Source: Solirubrobacterales bacterium 67-14
Lineage (GTDB): Bacteria; Actinomycetota; Thermoleophilia; Solirubrobacterales; 70-9
Length of the DNA stretch: 64,000 nucleotides
Direction of reading: 5' to 3'
Assembly: GCA_001897355.1 (NCBI GenBank)
Contig: MKST01000007.1
Location: 480,719 to 544,718 of the forward strand
Position 1 is the first letter of the stretch. Each line of letters opens with the position of its first letter. The notes beneath the pieces are model-generated. The model was not told the DNA's origin, ran no database searches, and saw nothing but the letters and a program-made list of their open reading frames with translations. Of the stretch, positions 1 to 9,007 are shown in pieces. A program made the position numbers and the translations under genes.

Positions 1-2693
1 GCGGTCGGCGGCGGCAGCGGGGTGCCCTGGGCGGTCTGGCCCGGGATCACCGGCAGCACCAGCTTCGATGGTGTTGCGTCGCCGTATCCGATCGTGTTGG
101 TGGTGTCACCCTTTTCGATCGTGTCGAAGTCCCAGATCGTCCGGTCGCCGCCCGGTGCCTGGACGTTGATCCTGATCTTCGAGCCGGCCCTGAACACGTG
201 GGCGACAGGGAAGATCTGGATCCTGGTCAGGTTGAACTTCCCGGCTTCCAACGGCTGGGAGTCGGCCTCGAGGTGGTCCTGAACCGGATCGTTCGGGGTG
301 GACAGGGCCGGGTCGACCTTGCGGTGCGAGGCGCGGAGCCATCCGTTCTGGACGTATGTCTCCTTGCCGTCGGGTCGGACCTCGGTCAACGTGACCTGCA
401 GGTCGGTGTCGGCCTTGCTCGACTTGAGATACAGGTCAAGCGAGGACGAACCAGCGATGAAGGTGTCCTGGGTCAGCGCCGGAGTGGTCCAGCCGAGTCC
501 CTTCCCGGAAGCGACCGGCTTCCAGTCATACGGTGGCTGGGCCAGCCACGAATCACCTTGGGCGTTCGCGCCGAGGGTCCTTGCGGGCCTTGCCGACGGG
601 TCGGATACGTAGCTGTCCTGACCTGCTGGCTCCGGGTTCTTGCTGAGGTCGCCGTCCGGACCGAGGTAGTAGCTGGTCGGAGTGAGCGAGGGGACCGGCC
701 AGTTGGTGAAGCTGGTCTCCCAGGCTGCCCCGATCGCACCCGGATCGCCATCCACCGCGGCGCCGTTGTCCATCAGGATCCGGACCCGCGGATCCTGATC
801 GAAGATCGACTTCGCCTGTGCGACATTGGCCGGCGTGTCAGCCATGTCCGCAAAACGCGACTGCTGCAGCGGCAAGGAACCGGCATCGGCCAGGAACTTG
901 TAGAGCTCCCCGCCGAGCGGCAGCACGAACGACGGGATCACCGGGATCCGGTCGGCCACGTAGAGGTTCATGAACTCGGCCCAGCGCGTGATCGTGCTCG
1001 GACCGAGTGAATCGACATGGACGCCGTTCTGCAAGGTGATCCAAGCCCGCTTATTGGACTCGGGCAGGTTCGCGATCGCCTCCGGCCAATGGCCGCCGGT
1101 CTGCTCGTCCTGGAACTGGCCGACCCAATACACCGGCACATCGATCCGATTGACCCAATAACCCGGCGCCCGGTACTTGAACAGCTGCGGGGTCCGGTAC
1201 GGGTTGTTCTTGATCTCCTCGTCGTAGTCGCGCGTCTGCAGACGCAGCTTCTGGTTGTCCAGGCAATGCTGCTTTTGCTCGCTGCGCAGCGGCTCGGCCA
1301 CGTCCGGGTCACCGGTCGTCGCCATTGCCTTGGCCCAGGGCTGACCGAACTCAGGCGCCGGCTTGGCGTCCTGGGCGCGCTCTGAGATCCAGCTGTAGGC
1401 GAATCCCTTGTTGAAGATGCCGCCCGGGAAGCCGGTGCCCTGGTAGACGTCGTCGGTCACCGACAGCGGTGAGACCGCCGCCAAATGAGGCGGGTTGGTG
1501 CCCGCCGTGAAGAGCTCGCTGATCCCGGAGAACGAGATGCCGCCCATACCGACCTTGCCGCCCTTCACCCAAGGCTGCGCGGCGACTGTCTCGACCGCGT
1601 CGTAGCCGTCGTAGGTGGTCGGCAGACCGAACAGGTCGAACGCGCCACCGGAACAGCCGGAGCCACGCATCTGCACGCTCACCGTGGCGAAGTTGAGCAA
1701 CGGACCGACCACCGAACCGACCGCGGTCGAGGTCACCGGCGCCAGATCGTCGCTGGGACCACTGCCGCCACCAGCGACCTGGCTGATGATCGCGCTGAGC
1801 AGATCATGCGGGGCCGCGGTCTGATAGCCCGAGTACTCGATGAAGGTCGGGAACGGGCCGTCGGCGAGCGACTCCGCACCCATCGGCAGGCGAACCGTCA
1901 TCGCCAGTTCGGTGCCGTCGCGCATGGTCACGTAATTGAGACCCTGCTTCAGGGTCTTCCCATCGTAGAACGATTGCGGCGGATTCTCGTCCGGCTTGAG
2001 GATCTCGAACTTATCGGTGCCCTGCACGGTCTTCTCGTCCACCTTGGTGCGAACCGAGTAACCGGTGCCCGGCTGGATGTCATAGAAGATCTTCGAGCCG
2101 TACGAGTCAGCGGTACCAGTCGTAACAACCTGCTCGTTGCCGTCAACCAGCATCAGCTCCGAACCGGGCGTCGCACCCTCGACATATGCCTCACCGACAC
2201 TGCCACGAGCTTCATACGCGGCCGGCGCGTTGGCCTCCGGGGCAAGCTTCTTGAGCTCATTGTCGTAAGTCAGGTTGGCCCGCTTGATGCAGGTCTTGCT
2301 CCTGACCTTGGCCTTGCGGACCCGCTTGCTGGACTTGCGGATCCTGACCTTCGCCTTGCGTACCTTGGTCTTGGTCTTGCGGACCCGCTTCGAGGCGGAA
2401 CGAATCTTCACTTTGCTGTGTGCCCGTCTCGCCTTACCGCGAGCCTTGATCGCTTTTTTGCGGGCCTTTTTCGCCTTGCGAAGCTGCTTCTTGGCCTTGT
2501 GGACTTGCTTGTTCGCCTTGGCCACAGGCTGCTTGCACTTCTTGATCTGATTGGACCGCTGCTGTCTAAGCTGCGCGTACAAATCCGGCTCCGCGGCCGG
2601 CTTCGCCACCGCCGATGCCTCGAGGACACCGAGGCTTAGGACCGCGACGAGCGCTACCAGCGCCATCGCGAGTCTCGATCTGACCCTGCTCAT
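1..2693 (-). CDS. CocE/NonD-type (X-Pro dipeptidyl-peptidase family) secreted hydrolase, C-terminus cut by window edge
   Basis: The frame is open from the ATG at 2693 to the window edge, giving about 897 codons with no stop, so the C-terminus is missing. The ATG follows a GA-rich stretch (GGAATGGAGAGAG); an in-frame ATG four codons upstream is a weaker choice. Residues 1-28 are a signal peptide. Residues 53-135 are an extreme Lys/Arg-rich segment bounded by Cys53 and Cys135. A typical S15/CocE alpha/beta-hydrolase follows, with nucleophile Ser387 in GGISFSGIS and candidate acid and base in GQFQDEQTGG and QNGVHVDS. The remainder resembles the X-Pro DAP C-terminal jelly roll. The family hydrolyses acyl-Xaa-Pro peptides or esters; the substrate here is unknown. 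The basic insert between export signal and catalytic domain is unusual and may bind the cell wall (inference). Confidence 0.85.
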   Translation of the reverse strand, partial: MSRVRSRLAMALVALVAVLSLGVLEASAVAKPAAEPDLYAQLRQQRSNQIKKCKQPVAKANKQVHKAKKQLRKAKKARKKAIKARGKARRAHSKVKIRSASKRVRKTKTKVRKAKVRIRKSSKRVRKAKVRSKTCIKRANLTYDNELKKLAPEANAPAAYEARGSVGEAYVEGATPGSELMLVDGNEQVVTTGTADSYGSKIFYDIQPGTGYSVRTKVDEKTVQGTDKFEILKPDENPPQSFYDGKTLKQGLNYVTMRDGTELAMTVRLPMGAESLADGPFPTFIEYSGYQTAAPHDLLSAIISQVAGGGSGPSDDLAPVTSTAVGSVVGPLLNFATVSVQMRGSGCSGGAFDLFGLPTTYDGYDAVETVAAQPWVKGGKVGMGGISFSGISELFTAGTNPPHLAAVSPLSVTDDVYQGTGFPGGIFNKGFAYSWISERAQDAKPAPEFGQPWAKAMATTGDPDVAEPLRSEQKQHCLDNQKLRLQTRDYDEEIKNNPYRTPQLFKYRAPGYWVNRIDVPVYWVGQFQDEQTGGHWPEAIANLPESNKRAWITLQNGVHVDSLGPSTITRWAEFMNLYVADRIPVIPSFVLPLGGELYKFLADAGSLPLQQSRFADMADTPANVAQAKSIFDQDPRVRILMDNGAAVDGDPGAIGAAWETSFTNWPVPSLTPTSYYLGPDGDLSKNPEPAGQDSYVSDPSARPARTLGANAQGDSWLAQPPYDWKPVASGKGLGWTTPALTQDTFIAGSSSLDLYLKSSKADTDLQVTLTEVRPDGKETYVQNGWLRASHRKVDPALSTPNDPVQDHLEADSQPLEAGKFNLTRIQIFPVAHVFRAGSKIRINVQAPGGDRTIWDFDTIEKGDTTNTIGYGDATPSKLVLPVIPGQTAQGTPLPPPT

Positions 2694-2758
2694 CTCTCTC
2701 TCCATTCCTGTTCGAGTTCCTTCTGACTACCCCAGGGTCGATCGGCCTTCACGATTAT

Positions 2759-2795
2759 CTCCCCAGGCCCCTCGATCATCGAGGGGCCTGGGGAG
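2759..2795 (-). terminator. Strong hairpin downstream of the 468-residue CARDB protein
   Basis: A perfect inverted repeat of 18-base arms around a single base (stem core CCCCAGGCCCCTC) lies 38 bases beyond the stop of the minus-strand gene at 2833. No clear U tract follows on the minus strand, so it is terminator-like rather than a canonical intrinsic terminator. It insulates that gene from the CocE-like gene. Confidence 0.7.
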
Positions 2796-2832
2796 CACGT
2801 GTCCTCCTTGACCGAACCTCGGCGTTCGCCTG

Positions 2833-4239
2833 TTACTTGATACGGACCTTAGCCTTACCGGCCTTCTTGCCCGCGTTATTTGACGTCGCCGTAAATTTCA
2901 AAACGGCCTGGCCCTTCTTGCGCTTCGCCTTGACCTTGAACTTGGCGGTCTTGGACTTACCGGCGGCAACCTGGCCCAAGCTCACGCACTTCTTGACCTT
3001 GACCAGCTTCTTCGGTGCCTTGACGCAGACCTTCACCCCGGTCGCAGCGGCATTGCCGGCGTTCTTCACCTTGACCTTGACCACGGCCTTCTTGCCGCGC
3101 TTGACGGTCTTCTTCTTGGGCTGGACCTTGAGCGTCCCCAGCTTCGCCTTGGGCTTCACGCAATCCGGGTAGGTGCCGGTCGTGCCATCCGGGCACTTCG
3201 AGGTCCCGGTGATGGTCCAGCTGTAACTGGCAGCTGGGCCGCTGCCGGCGGAGTTGGTCGCCTTGACGGAGAAGCTGTGCTCTCCGACGGTGAGGTTCGC
3301 GTACTCCTTAGTGCCCGAATTGCAAGGCTCAGGAGTTCCGCTGTCCAGGCTGCACTCGAAGCCGTCGACCGGCTGGGTCTCACCGTCCCCCTTCTCGAAG
3401 CTAAAAGTGGCAGTGACCTGGTCAGTGCTGCTGGCGGGGTTGGCAGTGATGTTCGGAGCTACCGTCGGAACGTCGGGCCCAGGCTTTTCGCCCGGCAGGG
3501 CAGTCCCTTCAAGCCAAAGACCGCCCGGTCCGCCGATCAGCCCGTCAACCGCCGGGCACACAATTGAGGCAAGTGAACCGCCCAAGATCTCCGAGTTCGG
3601 GAGGGAAGCCCATGTGGCAAGCATCGCTCCCGCGCCCGAAGGCGGCGCGAATGCGGCAGCGTCGTAGTCATGCGCAGGCCGCGGGGGCGAGGCTGAAGGA
3701 TCTCCAGGATCCTGAAGCTGACCGCTGGTCGCGAAAGCGAAGGTCATCCCCGACACCTTGCACCGGGCGACCGATGCGGGAGATCCGGCGGGATACACAG
3801 TTATCACGGCTTCGGCCGGGAGATTCAGGGATACCACACCTGAGTCCATATCGAGGTTGCCTGTGATGTTGTCAGCGGCTGCGATCTCGATCTTGGCGTC
3901 AACCATTGGCAACAATGAGTTTCCGGTTGCCAGGTTGGTGATTCGCTTCACCGGGAAGGTGAAGTCTTCTTTCGCAGCGGTAAGAGTGCCATCCTCAGCT
4001 ACGTTTGCCGCCAGCGTCGCCGGGTTGTCCGGAGGATCGAGGCTCGGGTCTACGATCTTCGCCCAGGTATCCGACATCTTGATCACGCCTGTATCCAGCT
4101 TGAAGTTGACGTTCTGATCCGCAGACGCGCTCTGTGCCGACGCGCCTGCCAGAGCCAACGTCATCATTGCGATAGCCAATACGAAGGCCGAGAGCTTCCC
4201 GATTCGCCGTTGGTTTGTTCCCTGCTCTAGTAGTTCCAT
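2833..4239 (-). CDS. Secreted protein with Ig-like domain and C-terminal CARDB-like Lys-rich domain
   Basis: This encodes 468 residues from ATG 4239, which has GGAAGGA eight bases upstream. The frame runs open further upstream, but only this start gives a clean signal peptide (hydrophobic core about 16-32, cleavage near Ala40). The middle (about 41-260) has no family I recognise. A Fn3/Ig-like stretch (about 265-355) includes a Cys pair around the SLDSGTPEP segment. The last 100 residues are a CARDB-like beta-sandwich rich in Lys, with conserved cysteines in VKVCVK and VKKCVSLG, ending KAKVRIK. The same C-terminal domain recurs in the genes at 4431 and 18630. It is probably a surface or extracellular protein; no enzymatic motif is visible. 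Confidence 0.8.
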   Translation of the reverse strand: MELLEQGTNQRRIGKLSAFVLAIAMMTLALAGASAQSASADQNVNFKLDTGVIKMSDTWAKIVDPSLDPPDNPATLAANVAEDGTLTAAKEDFTFPVKRITNLATGNSLLPMVDAKIEIAAADNITGNLDMDSGVVSLNLPAEAVITVYPAGSPASVARCKVSGMTFAFATSGQLQDPGDPSASPPRPAHDYDAAAFAPPSGAGAMLATWASLPNSEILGGSLASIVCPAVDGLIGGPGGLWLEGTALPGEKPGPDVPTVAPNITANPASSTDQVTATFSFEKGDGETQPVDGFECSLDSGTPEPCNSGTKEYANLTVGEHSFSVKATNSAGSGPAASYSWTITGTSKCPDGTTGTYPDCVKPKAKLGTLKVQPKKKTVKRGKKAVVKVKVKNAGNAAATGVKVCVKAPKKLVKVKKCVSLGQVAAGKSKTAKFKVKAKRKKGQAVLKFTATSNNAGKKAGKAKVRIK

Positions 4240-4362
4240 ACTTTTCCTTCCCTCGGGGCGGTTGTCCGCCCAATCACGCGCCGTATTGGTTCCCTGGCGC
4301 TTCAACGTTTCAGTGGTTCCTTCAGCTCCATCGAGTTCTCGAGACCCAACCGGGTGAATCCG

Positions 4363-4405
4363 GGGAGGCCGGTCTGGCGCTGTGACGCATCCAGACCGGC
4401 CTCTC
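4363..4405 (-). terminator. Hairpin terminator of the FG-GAP protein gene
   Basis: Thirteen-base perfect arms (GAGGCCGGTCTGG at 4365-4377 and its complement at 4391-4403) surround a 13-base loop, 26 bases past the stop of the gene at 4431. It also lies in the leader region of the next minus-strand gene, so it separates two transcription units. Confidence 0.7.
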
Positions 4406-4430
4406 CTCCAGATCAGCTCCCAAAAAGCCC

Positions 4431-6725
4431 TTACTTGACCTTGAGCTTCGTCTTGGCGCTCCGCTTGTCGAGCCCGGTCGCGGAAGCCGTGAGCTTGATC
4501 ACGGCCTTCTTGCCACGCTTGGCCCGCTTCTTGACCAGAACCTTGAACTTCGCGGTCTTGGTCGCACCGGCGGTAAGTTGGCCAACCGTGACACACGGCT
4601 TACTCACCTTGACCAGCTTCTTCGGACCCGACGCGCAGACCCGCAGACCACTGGCAGCGGCCCCGCCGGTATTCACTACCGTGACCCGGACCACCGTCTT
4701 CTTGCCGCGCTTGACCTTGGCCGTCAAAGTACTGACGATCAGCCCACTGAGCCTGGCTACAGGTGTCTGGCATGCCGCCTCGCCAGCATGGGTGCTGTCT
4801 TCGCAGTACTTGTAGCCAGGGCAACCCGGCTTCGTGTTGTCCGCCTCGCAACCCTGCGACGGAAGCGTCGCGCCCGTGGTGAAGGTGCGGTCACCCCCGT
4901 AACGGGTCAAACCGAGATCGTTCGTCACGACCAGGCGGTAGTGATAGATCGTCTCCGGATCCAGGCCGGTGAGGTCGGCATCAGCGGAATCGGAAGAACC
5001 GCTACCGGCTATTGCCTGAGGGGAACTCTCCGACCCATAGTCGGTGGAAGTTCCGTACTCGAACTTGGCTTCTACGTCACGCCGGTTACTACTGACAACC
5101 CCGTTCAGGCTGGCCGTCTTGTCGGTGACGCCGCTGGCCTTGCCGGTTTTCGCCTGCGCGACGAGACTACTGCCGCGCACGATGTAGATGGCTCCGGCTT
5201 GACCTTGACCGAACGCCGAACCGAATGGAGCGGACACGGCAAAATCAGGCAATCCGTCCGCGTCGACGTCGCCCATCGGAGCCACCCCGGACCCAAGCTT
5301 CGCGCCCGGACTGTCTCCGGCCAGAGCAAGCCCGATGTCGTTGGCCATACCCGGTCCGACCGTGATCTCGTTCGATGCTGCCGGACGCTGACCGAATAGA
5401 AGGTCCACCAAGCCCGAGTTCGTTCCGTTGCCCACGGACGAACTCGGCGCTCCGTAAACCTGATCTGGGACTCCATCGTTGTTGAGGTCACCGATATCGG
5501 CGGTCGAGTTCCCGAAACCGTTGCCGGACTCATCGGTAGTCAGGGCGTACCCCTGCGCCAAGGCCGGGAACAACATCGAAGTTGCCGCACCCGACCAGTC
5601 CGACCGGCCGTACAAGACCGAGCCAAACCCGTCCGGGGAAAACAGTCCCGTCGCGCCGATCAGCATGTCGGCAATGCCATCGCCATCCACGTCGCCGCCG
5701 TTCTGGGCTTGGACCAACAGTCCCGCTCCCGGGCTGAACTGGACACCTTGCTCCCCAGTCAGACTCGACAACGACAATGGGTTCGGAACGTCAGACCCAC
5801 CGAAAATGACAAACGATGCCGCGGATGGACCGCCGAACAACGCCGGAGCGTTGGCGTAAAGGTCGTCGACTCCGTCGTCGTTGACATCCCCTACTCCACT
5901 CGTCAAAAAGCCGAGCAGCGACATCGCGTCGGTTCCGGTGATCGTCAGGACATCTGCTGGGGCGGCGCCGTCGACGTCCAATGTGCTGAGCGAACGTGAA
6001 GCGTCCCCGAAGACGACATAGATAGCACCTGCCATCGAGTCTGTACCTAGATAGTCGCCTACAGCGAAGTCATTAACACCATCCGAGTTGAAGTCACCTA
6101 TGTCAGTTACATTTGCTCCAAAAGTTGCATTTCCCTCACTTTGAGCTGCCGTCGAGGTTATGACGTAGCCCTGAGTCGTCGACAGTGTCGTGGCATCCAG
6201 GCACTTGGTCGTCGATCCGCATGTGCCGAGGGAGCTTGGATCTTGAATCCCGTACACGAGCATGGCCTCGTCCGAGTCGGACAGCCCCAGCAGTTGGTCT
6301 GGAATTCCGTCTCCATTCTGGTCGCCGACCTCGGAGAAGCTGGCAATCGTGCCCGGCGCCTTAATCACGTACCCCTGCGCCGCGCTCATACTGCCAACGC
6401 TGACGTTAGACGAATTTCTGCCAAAAAGGACGTATAGTCTCTGGTCTTGCAAAGCGAGGAGGTCTGCCTGACCGTCCTGGTTTACGTCACCGGCCGACTT
6501 TACGCCACTGCCTATGCCTTGGGTGAGGCTAAGCTGCTGATTTGGCGCCGATCCCCCCCATCCAAGTTGTGCTACCTCGTCAGCCTGGACGCTCTCTGGT
6601 GGCGCAGCCCACGCGGGCTCCGGACCGGAAACGACGAGGCCTAGTAAAAAGATTGAAGTCGCTGCGATCATCCAAGATGTGACGAGCGCCCCTAAATTGG
6701 TAGATGTACTCCCTAATTTGGACAT
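4431..6725 (-). CDS. Secreted FG-GAP (integrin-alpha-like) repeat protein with CARDB-like tail
   Basis: This encodes 764 residues. Residues 1-40 are a signal peptide with a likely cut after AWA40. Seven calcium-binding DxNxDGxxD loops follow, at about residues 80, 135, 211, 280, 345, 413 and 486, spaced 55-75 residues apart. Each is followed by FG-GAP-type hydrophobic strands (for example AIYVVFG), so the region should fold as a beta-propeller. A fibronectin-III-like module (about 528-617), a short Cys-rich linker and a CARDB-like domain (about 650-764) with conserved Cys residues end the protein. Such proteins are usually surface adhesins or scaffolds needing Ca2+; the ligand cannot be read from sequence. 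It is flanked on both sides by hairpins, so probably monocistronic. Confidence 0.88.
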   Translation of the reverse strand: MSKLGSTSTNLGALVTSWMIAATSIFLLGLVVSGPEPAWAAPPESVQADEVAQLGWGGSAPNQQLSLTQGIGSGVKSAGDVNQDGQADLLALQDQRLYVLFGRNSSNVSVGSMSAAQGYVIKAPGTIASFSEVGDQNGDGIPDQLLGLSDSDEAMLVYGIQDPSSLGTCGSTTKCLDATTLSTTQGYVITSTAAQSEGNATFGANVTDIGDFNSDGVNDFAVGDYLGTDSMAGAIYVVFGDASRSLSTLDVDGAAPADVLTITGTDAMSLLGFLTSGVGDVNDDGVDDLYANAPALFGGPSAASFVIFGGSDVPNPLSLSSLTGEQGVQFSPGAGLLVQAQNGGDVDGDGIADMLIGATGLFSPDGFGSVLYGRSDWSGAATSMLFPALAQGYALTTDESGNGFGNSTADIGDLNNDGVPDQVYGAPSSSVGNGTNSGLVDLLFGQRPAASNEITVGPGMANDIGLALAGDSPGAKLGSGVAPMGDVDADGLPDFAVSAPFGSAFGQGQAGAIYIVRGSSLVAQAKTGKASGVTDKTASLNGVVSSNRRDVEAKFEYGTSTDYGSESSPQAIAGSGSSDSADADLTGLDPETIYHYRLVVTNDLGLTRYGGDRTFTTGATLPSQGCEADNTKPGCPGYKYCEDSTHAGEAACQTPVARLSGLIVSTLTAKVKRGKKTVVRVTVVNTGGAAASGLRVCASGPKKLVKVSKPCVTVGQLTAGATKTAKFKVLVKKRAKRGKKAVIKLTASATGLDKRSAKTKLKVK

Positions 6726-6781
6726 CCAAATCCCTCTGTTTGTAGATAACTATTAGTAAGTTCTGCCTTGAAATCGTGCCG

Positions 6782-6814
6782 TCAGGGGTTTGGCGAACTC
6801 GGCCAAACCCCTGA
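6782..6814 (-). terminator. Hairpin terminator of the small secreted protein gene
   Basis: Arms CAGGGGTTTGGC (6783-6794) and its exact complement (6802-6813) with a seven-base loop lie 80 bases beyond the stop of the minus-strand gene at 6894 and just upstream of the FG-GAP gene promoter region. Confidence 0.7.
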
Positions 6815-6893
6815 GGGCACCGGCCTCACGTACCTGCTTTCTCGGTGAACCGAGTAGGCAGGTGCTTGTGAGACCTCTGAACACGGTGAAGCC

Positions 6894-7415
6894 CTACTGC
6901 TCCTGGAGATTCAGACTCACGGTCGACGGCGATGTCGTTGGGCAGGCGTTGGGCGAGCCCGGAGTGAAGAAGCCGTCTGCCGGGAAGGTGGCGGTGGACT
7001 CCCACCGCTGCTTCGGCGTCGAAACCGTCTGGGTGAACGGCACCGAGCTGGTCAGCGTGCCGGTGCAAACCGGAATGGAGAGAACCGTTGCCCGAATGCG
7101 GGCCGAACCGCCGTCCGGGGACAGAGTGCCCGTTCCGGTGGAGTTGTCCAGCGTGGCAGTAAAGCTGTCCGAGCCCACGATGCGGACGTTTCCGACCGGG
7201 CACGCGATCGTACCGATCAACGCGTTATTGATCGTAGTCGACCCTGAGTCGTCCACCGCAAACGCACCGGAGGTACAAGGTGCCCCATTGTCGATCGAGA
7301 CTTCAGCCTTCACGGTGATCGACGCGGCCGATGCAGTGCTGGCACCGAATCCTCCAACCGCAAGAACTGCGATCAGAAGCGCGAATGCTCCAGAGTACTT
7401 CTTGATTCTGTTCAA
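6894..7415 (-). CDS. Small secreted protein, function unknown
   Basis: This encodes 173 residues from a TTG at 7415, preceded by AGAGAGGA at good spacing; the frame runs on upstream but without a better ribosome site. The N-terminus (NRIKKYSGAFALLIAVLAVG) is a signal peptide ending near TASA. The mature part is Thr/Ser/Gly-rich with four cysteines (contexts APCTSG, IACPVG, PVCTGT, NACPTT), compatible with two disulfides in a beta-rich fold. I do not recognise the family. Transcription probably starts at the promoter at 7622-7650, leaving a leader of about 200 bases. A hairpin follows the gene. Confidence 0.72.
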   Translation of the reverse strand: MNRIKKYSGAFALLIAVLAVGGFGASTASAASITVKAEVSIDNGAPCTSGAFAVDDSGSTTINNALIGTIACPVGNVRIVGSDSFTATLDNSTGTGTLSPDGGSARIRATVLSIPVCTGTLTSSVPFTQTVSTPKQRWESTATFPADGFFTPGSPNACPTTSPSTVSLNLQEQ

Positions 7416-7621
7416 GAGATTCCTCTCTTCCGTGGTCCTTTGGACCAGATTTGAGAAACGCACCGCTTCCGTGGGCATTTCTCCTCTTCCTCCCCCTCTC
7501 TTCAGGGGTGCATCCACGTCGTGCCGGCTACCCGATGGTCCTGGCTCCCTCGATCTGCAAGTCCACAAACGAGGCTTACAAGAGCTGATCGAGTATCTGG
7601 CCGTTCATGGAGTGCTGCGCT

Positions 7622-7650
7622 ATTAGAACACACCGATCAATATTTGTCAA
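7622..7650 (-). promoter_or_regulatory. Sigma-70-type promoter for the small secreted protein
   Basis: On the minus strand, TTGACA (7650-7645), exactly 17 bases, then TCTAAT (7627-7622). It sits in an AT-rich island in an otherwise GC-rich window and points at the gene starting at 7415. A second GTCAAG/CTTGAC pair with 13-base spacing (7646-7669) overlaps the -35 box and could be an operator. Confidence 0.6.
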
Positions 7651-7692
7651 GACGCACAATTTTTCTTGACTTGCCCCGTGGTTTTCGTTGGG

Positions 7693-8124
7693 TCAGACTT
7701 CCGAGAGTCGCTTGGCCAACTTCCTTCTGGCTCGGCTGAGCCGGACTTTCGCCGCCGTCTCGCTGATTCCAAGCCGCACGGCCACCTGAGGCTGGGTCAG
7801 GTCCTCTACGTAGCGGAGCCCCAAGATCTCCTGATCAGCTTCGCTGAGCGAAAAAAGTGCTGCTTGCAGCTCCGCTCCCTCGACCAGATCATGAAGCCGG
7901 TAGTCCTCCTCGCCACGATCCTCGAACTCTTCCACCGGGGTCGGAAGCTGGCGTTCCAGCCTCCGCAGCGCCTTGTTCTTCGTGATCTGCCCCAACCACT
8001 CGGCCCACCGGTCTGGGTCGCGGAGCTTCGACCGGCTCCGCCAAGCCTGTACCAGCGCCTCCTGGGCCACGTCTTCCGCATCCAACGAATTTTTCGCATA
8101 CCTCTTCGCCACTCTCAGAGCCAA
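7693..8124 (-). CDS. ECF-type RNA polymerase sigma factor
   Basis: This encodes 143 residues. Region 2 (about 1-55) contains the DAEDVAQEAL core-binding helix and an aromatic -10 recognition segment (DPDRWAEWLGQI). Region 4 (about 90-140) has LSEADQEILGLRYVEDLTQPQVAVRLGISETAAKVRLSRARRKL, split here as an HTH typical of sigma-70 region 4. The start is uncertain: TTG 8124 is used, but the frame is open some 17 codons further upstream and the first helix of region 2 would be short from 8124. It is divergent from the methyltransferase/peptide/ThiF unit, with only 73 bases between them, so it may drive that promoter (inference). No anti-sigma gene is adjacent. Confidence 0.85.
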   Translation of the reverse strand: MALRVAKRYAKNSLDAEDVAQEALVQAWRSRSKLRDPDRWAEWLGQITKNKALRRLERQLPTPVEEFEDRGEEDYRLHDLVEGAELQAALFSLSEADQEILGLRYVEDLTQPQVAVRLGISETAAKVRLSRARRKLAKRLSEV

Positions 8125-8197
8125 AACACGAGCCTGCTCCCAATCCCAAGATTCGTTCGATGTAACGGTTCTCGGCCCTCAACGGATCTTTACCGGT

Positions 8198-9001
8198 ATG
8201 AGCACTTCGTACGAACAAGATCATGCCCCAACTCGGGAGGCCTATGACCTCCTTTCCACCCACTACGACGAGCTGACCGAACACCACCTCTACGAGGAAT
8301 GGTTCGACCGGCTCATCCCCGCGTTGGAGAAGGAAGGACTGACGGGGAACCGCCTCCTTGACCTGGGCTGCGGCACCGGGAAGAGCACCTTGCCGCTCCT
8401 GAGGCGTGGCTGGCGGGCAACTGCGGTCGATCTCTCCCCGGGAATGCTCGCGCAGCTCAAACGCAAGGCCGGCGCCCAAATCGAGACCCTCGAGGCAGAC
8501 ATCGCCGACCTCCGCGTGCTCGGCGAGTTCGATCTCGTGCTGAGCCTCGGCGAAGCGATGAACTACAGCGCTGCGGAAGGTGGCTTCCAGGCGGCGTTAG
8601 ATGGCGTGGCCAGGAACCTCGCCCCAACCGGACTGGCGCTGTTCGACCTGAACACCCTCCATAGCTACGAAACCTTCTTCGCCCAGACCGAGGTGAAGCC
8701 CGCAGGCGGAGTCACCACCACCTGGACCGGCCAAGTGAGGGGCGAAGCCGAGCCCGGCGACCTGGCGATGGCCGTCATGGAGTTCACCTCGCCCGATGGA
8801 CAGCATCTCAGCACGATCCATCGCCAACGGCACGTCAGCGAACCCGACGCCATAGCCGCCCTGAATGCCGCCGGCCTGGAATGCGTCGCGGTCTATGGAC
8901 ACGACTACTCCGGCGTGCTCGAGCAGCCGCTCGATCAGAGGCGCCACAACAAGGGGATCTTCATCGCAAAGCCTTGCAACCAAGCAGAGGAGAGGAGGTG
9001 A
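8198..9001 (+). CDS. Class I SAM-dependent methyltransferase
   Basis: This encodes 267 residues from ATG 8198; the longer frame upstream runs antisense through the sigma factor. Motif I is LLDLGCGTGKS (about residue 50), followed by motif II around AVDLSPGML and the acidic post-motif in EADIADL, all standard for the Rossmann methyltransferase fold (UbiE/Methyltransf_25-like). It should transfer a methyl group from SAM; the acceptor is unknown. The end of the gene contains the ribosome-binding site of the 20-residue peptide gene, six bases downstream, and the ThiF-like enzyme follows. It could therefore methylate the peptide product (inference). A role unrelated to the peptide remains possible. 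Confidence 0.85.
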   Translation: MSTSYEQDHAPTREAYDLLSTHYDELTEHHLYEEWFDRLIPALEKEGLTGNRLLDLGCGTGKSTLPLLRRGWRATAVDLSPGMLAQLKRKAGAQIETLEADIADLRVLGEFDLVLSLGEAMNYSAAEGGFQAALDGVARNLAPTGLALFDLNTLHSYETFFAQTEVKPAGGVTTTWTGQVRGEAEPGDLAMAVMEFTSPDGQHLSTIHRQRHVSEPDAIAALNAAGLECVAVYGHDYSGVLEQPLDQRRHNKGIFIAKPCNQAEERR

Positions 9002-9007
9002 ACACAC

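Noticed and set aside
1485..2639. Plus-strand frame of 384 codons opposite the CocE-like hydrolase
   Set aside because: It is a reflection of the hydrolase codons, including the repetitive Lys/Arg stretch read as Leu-rich; no start signal or domain.
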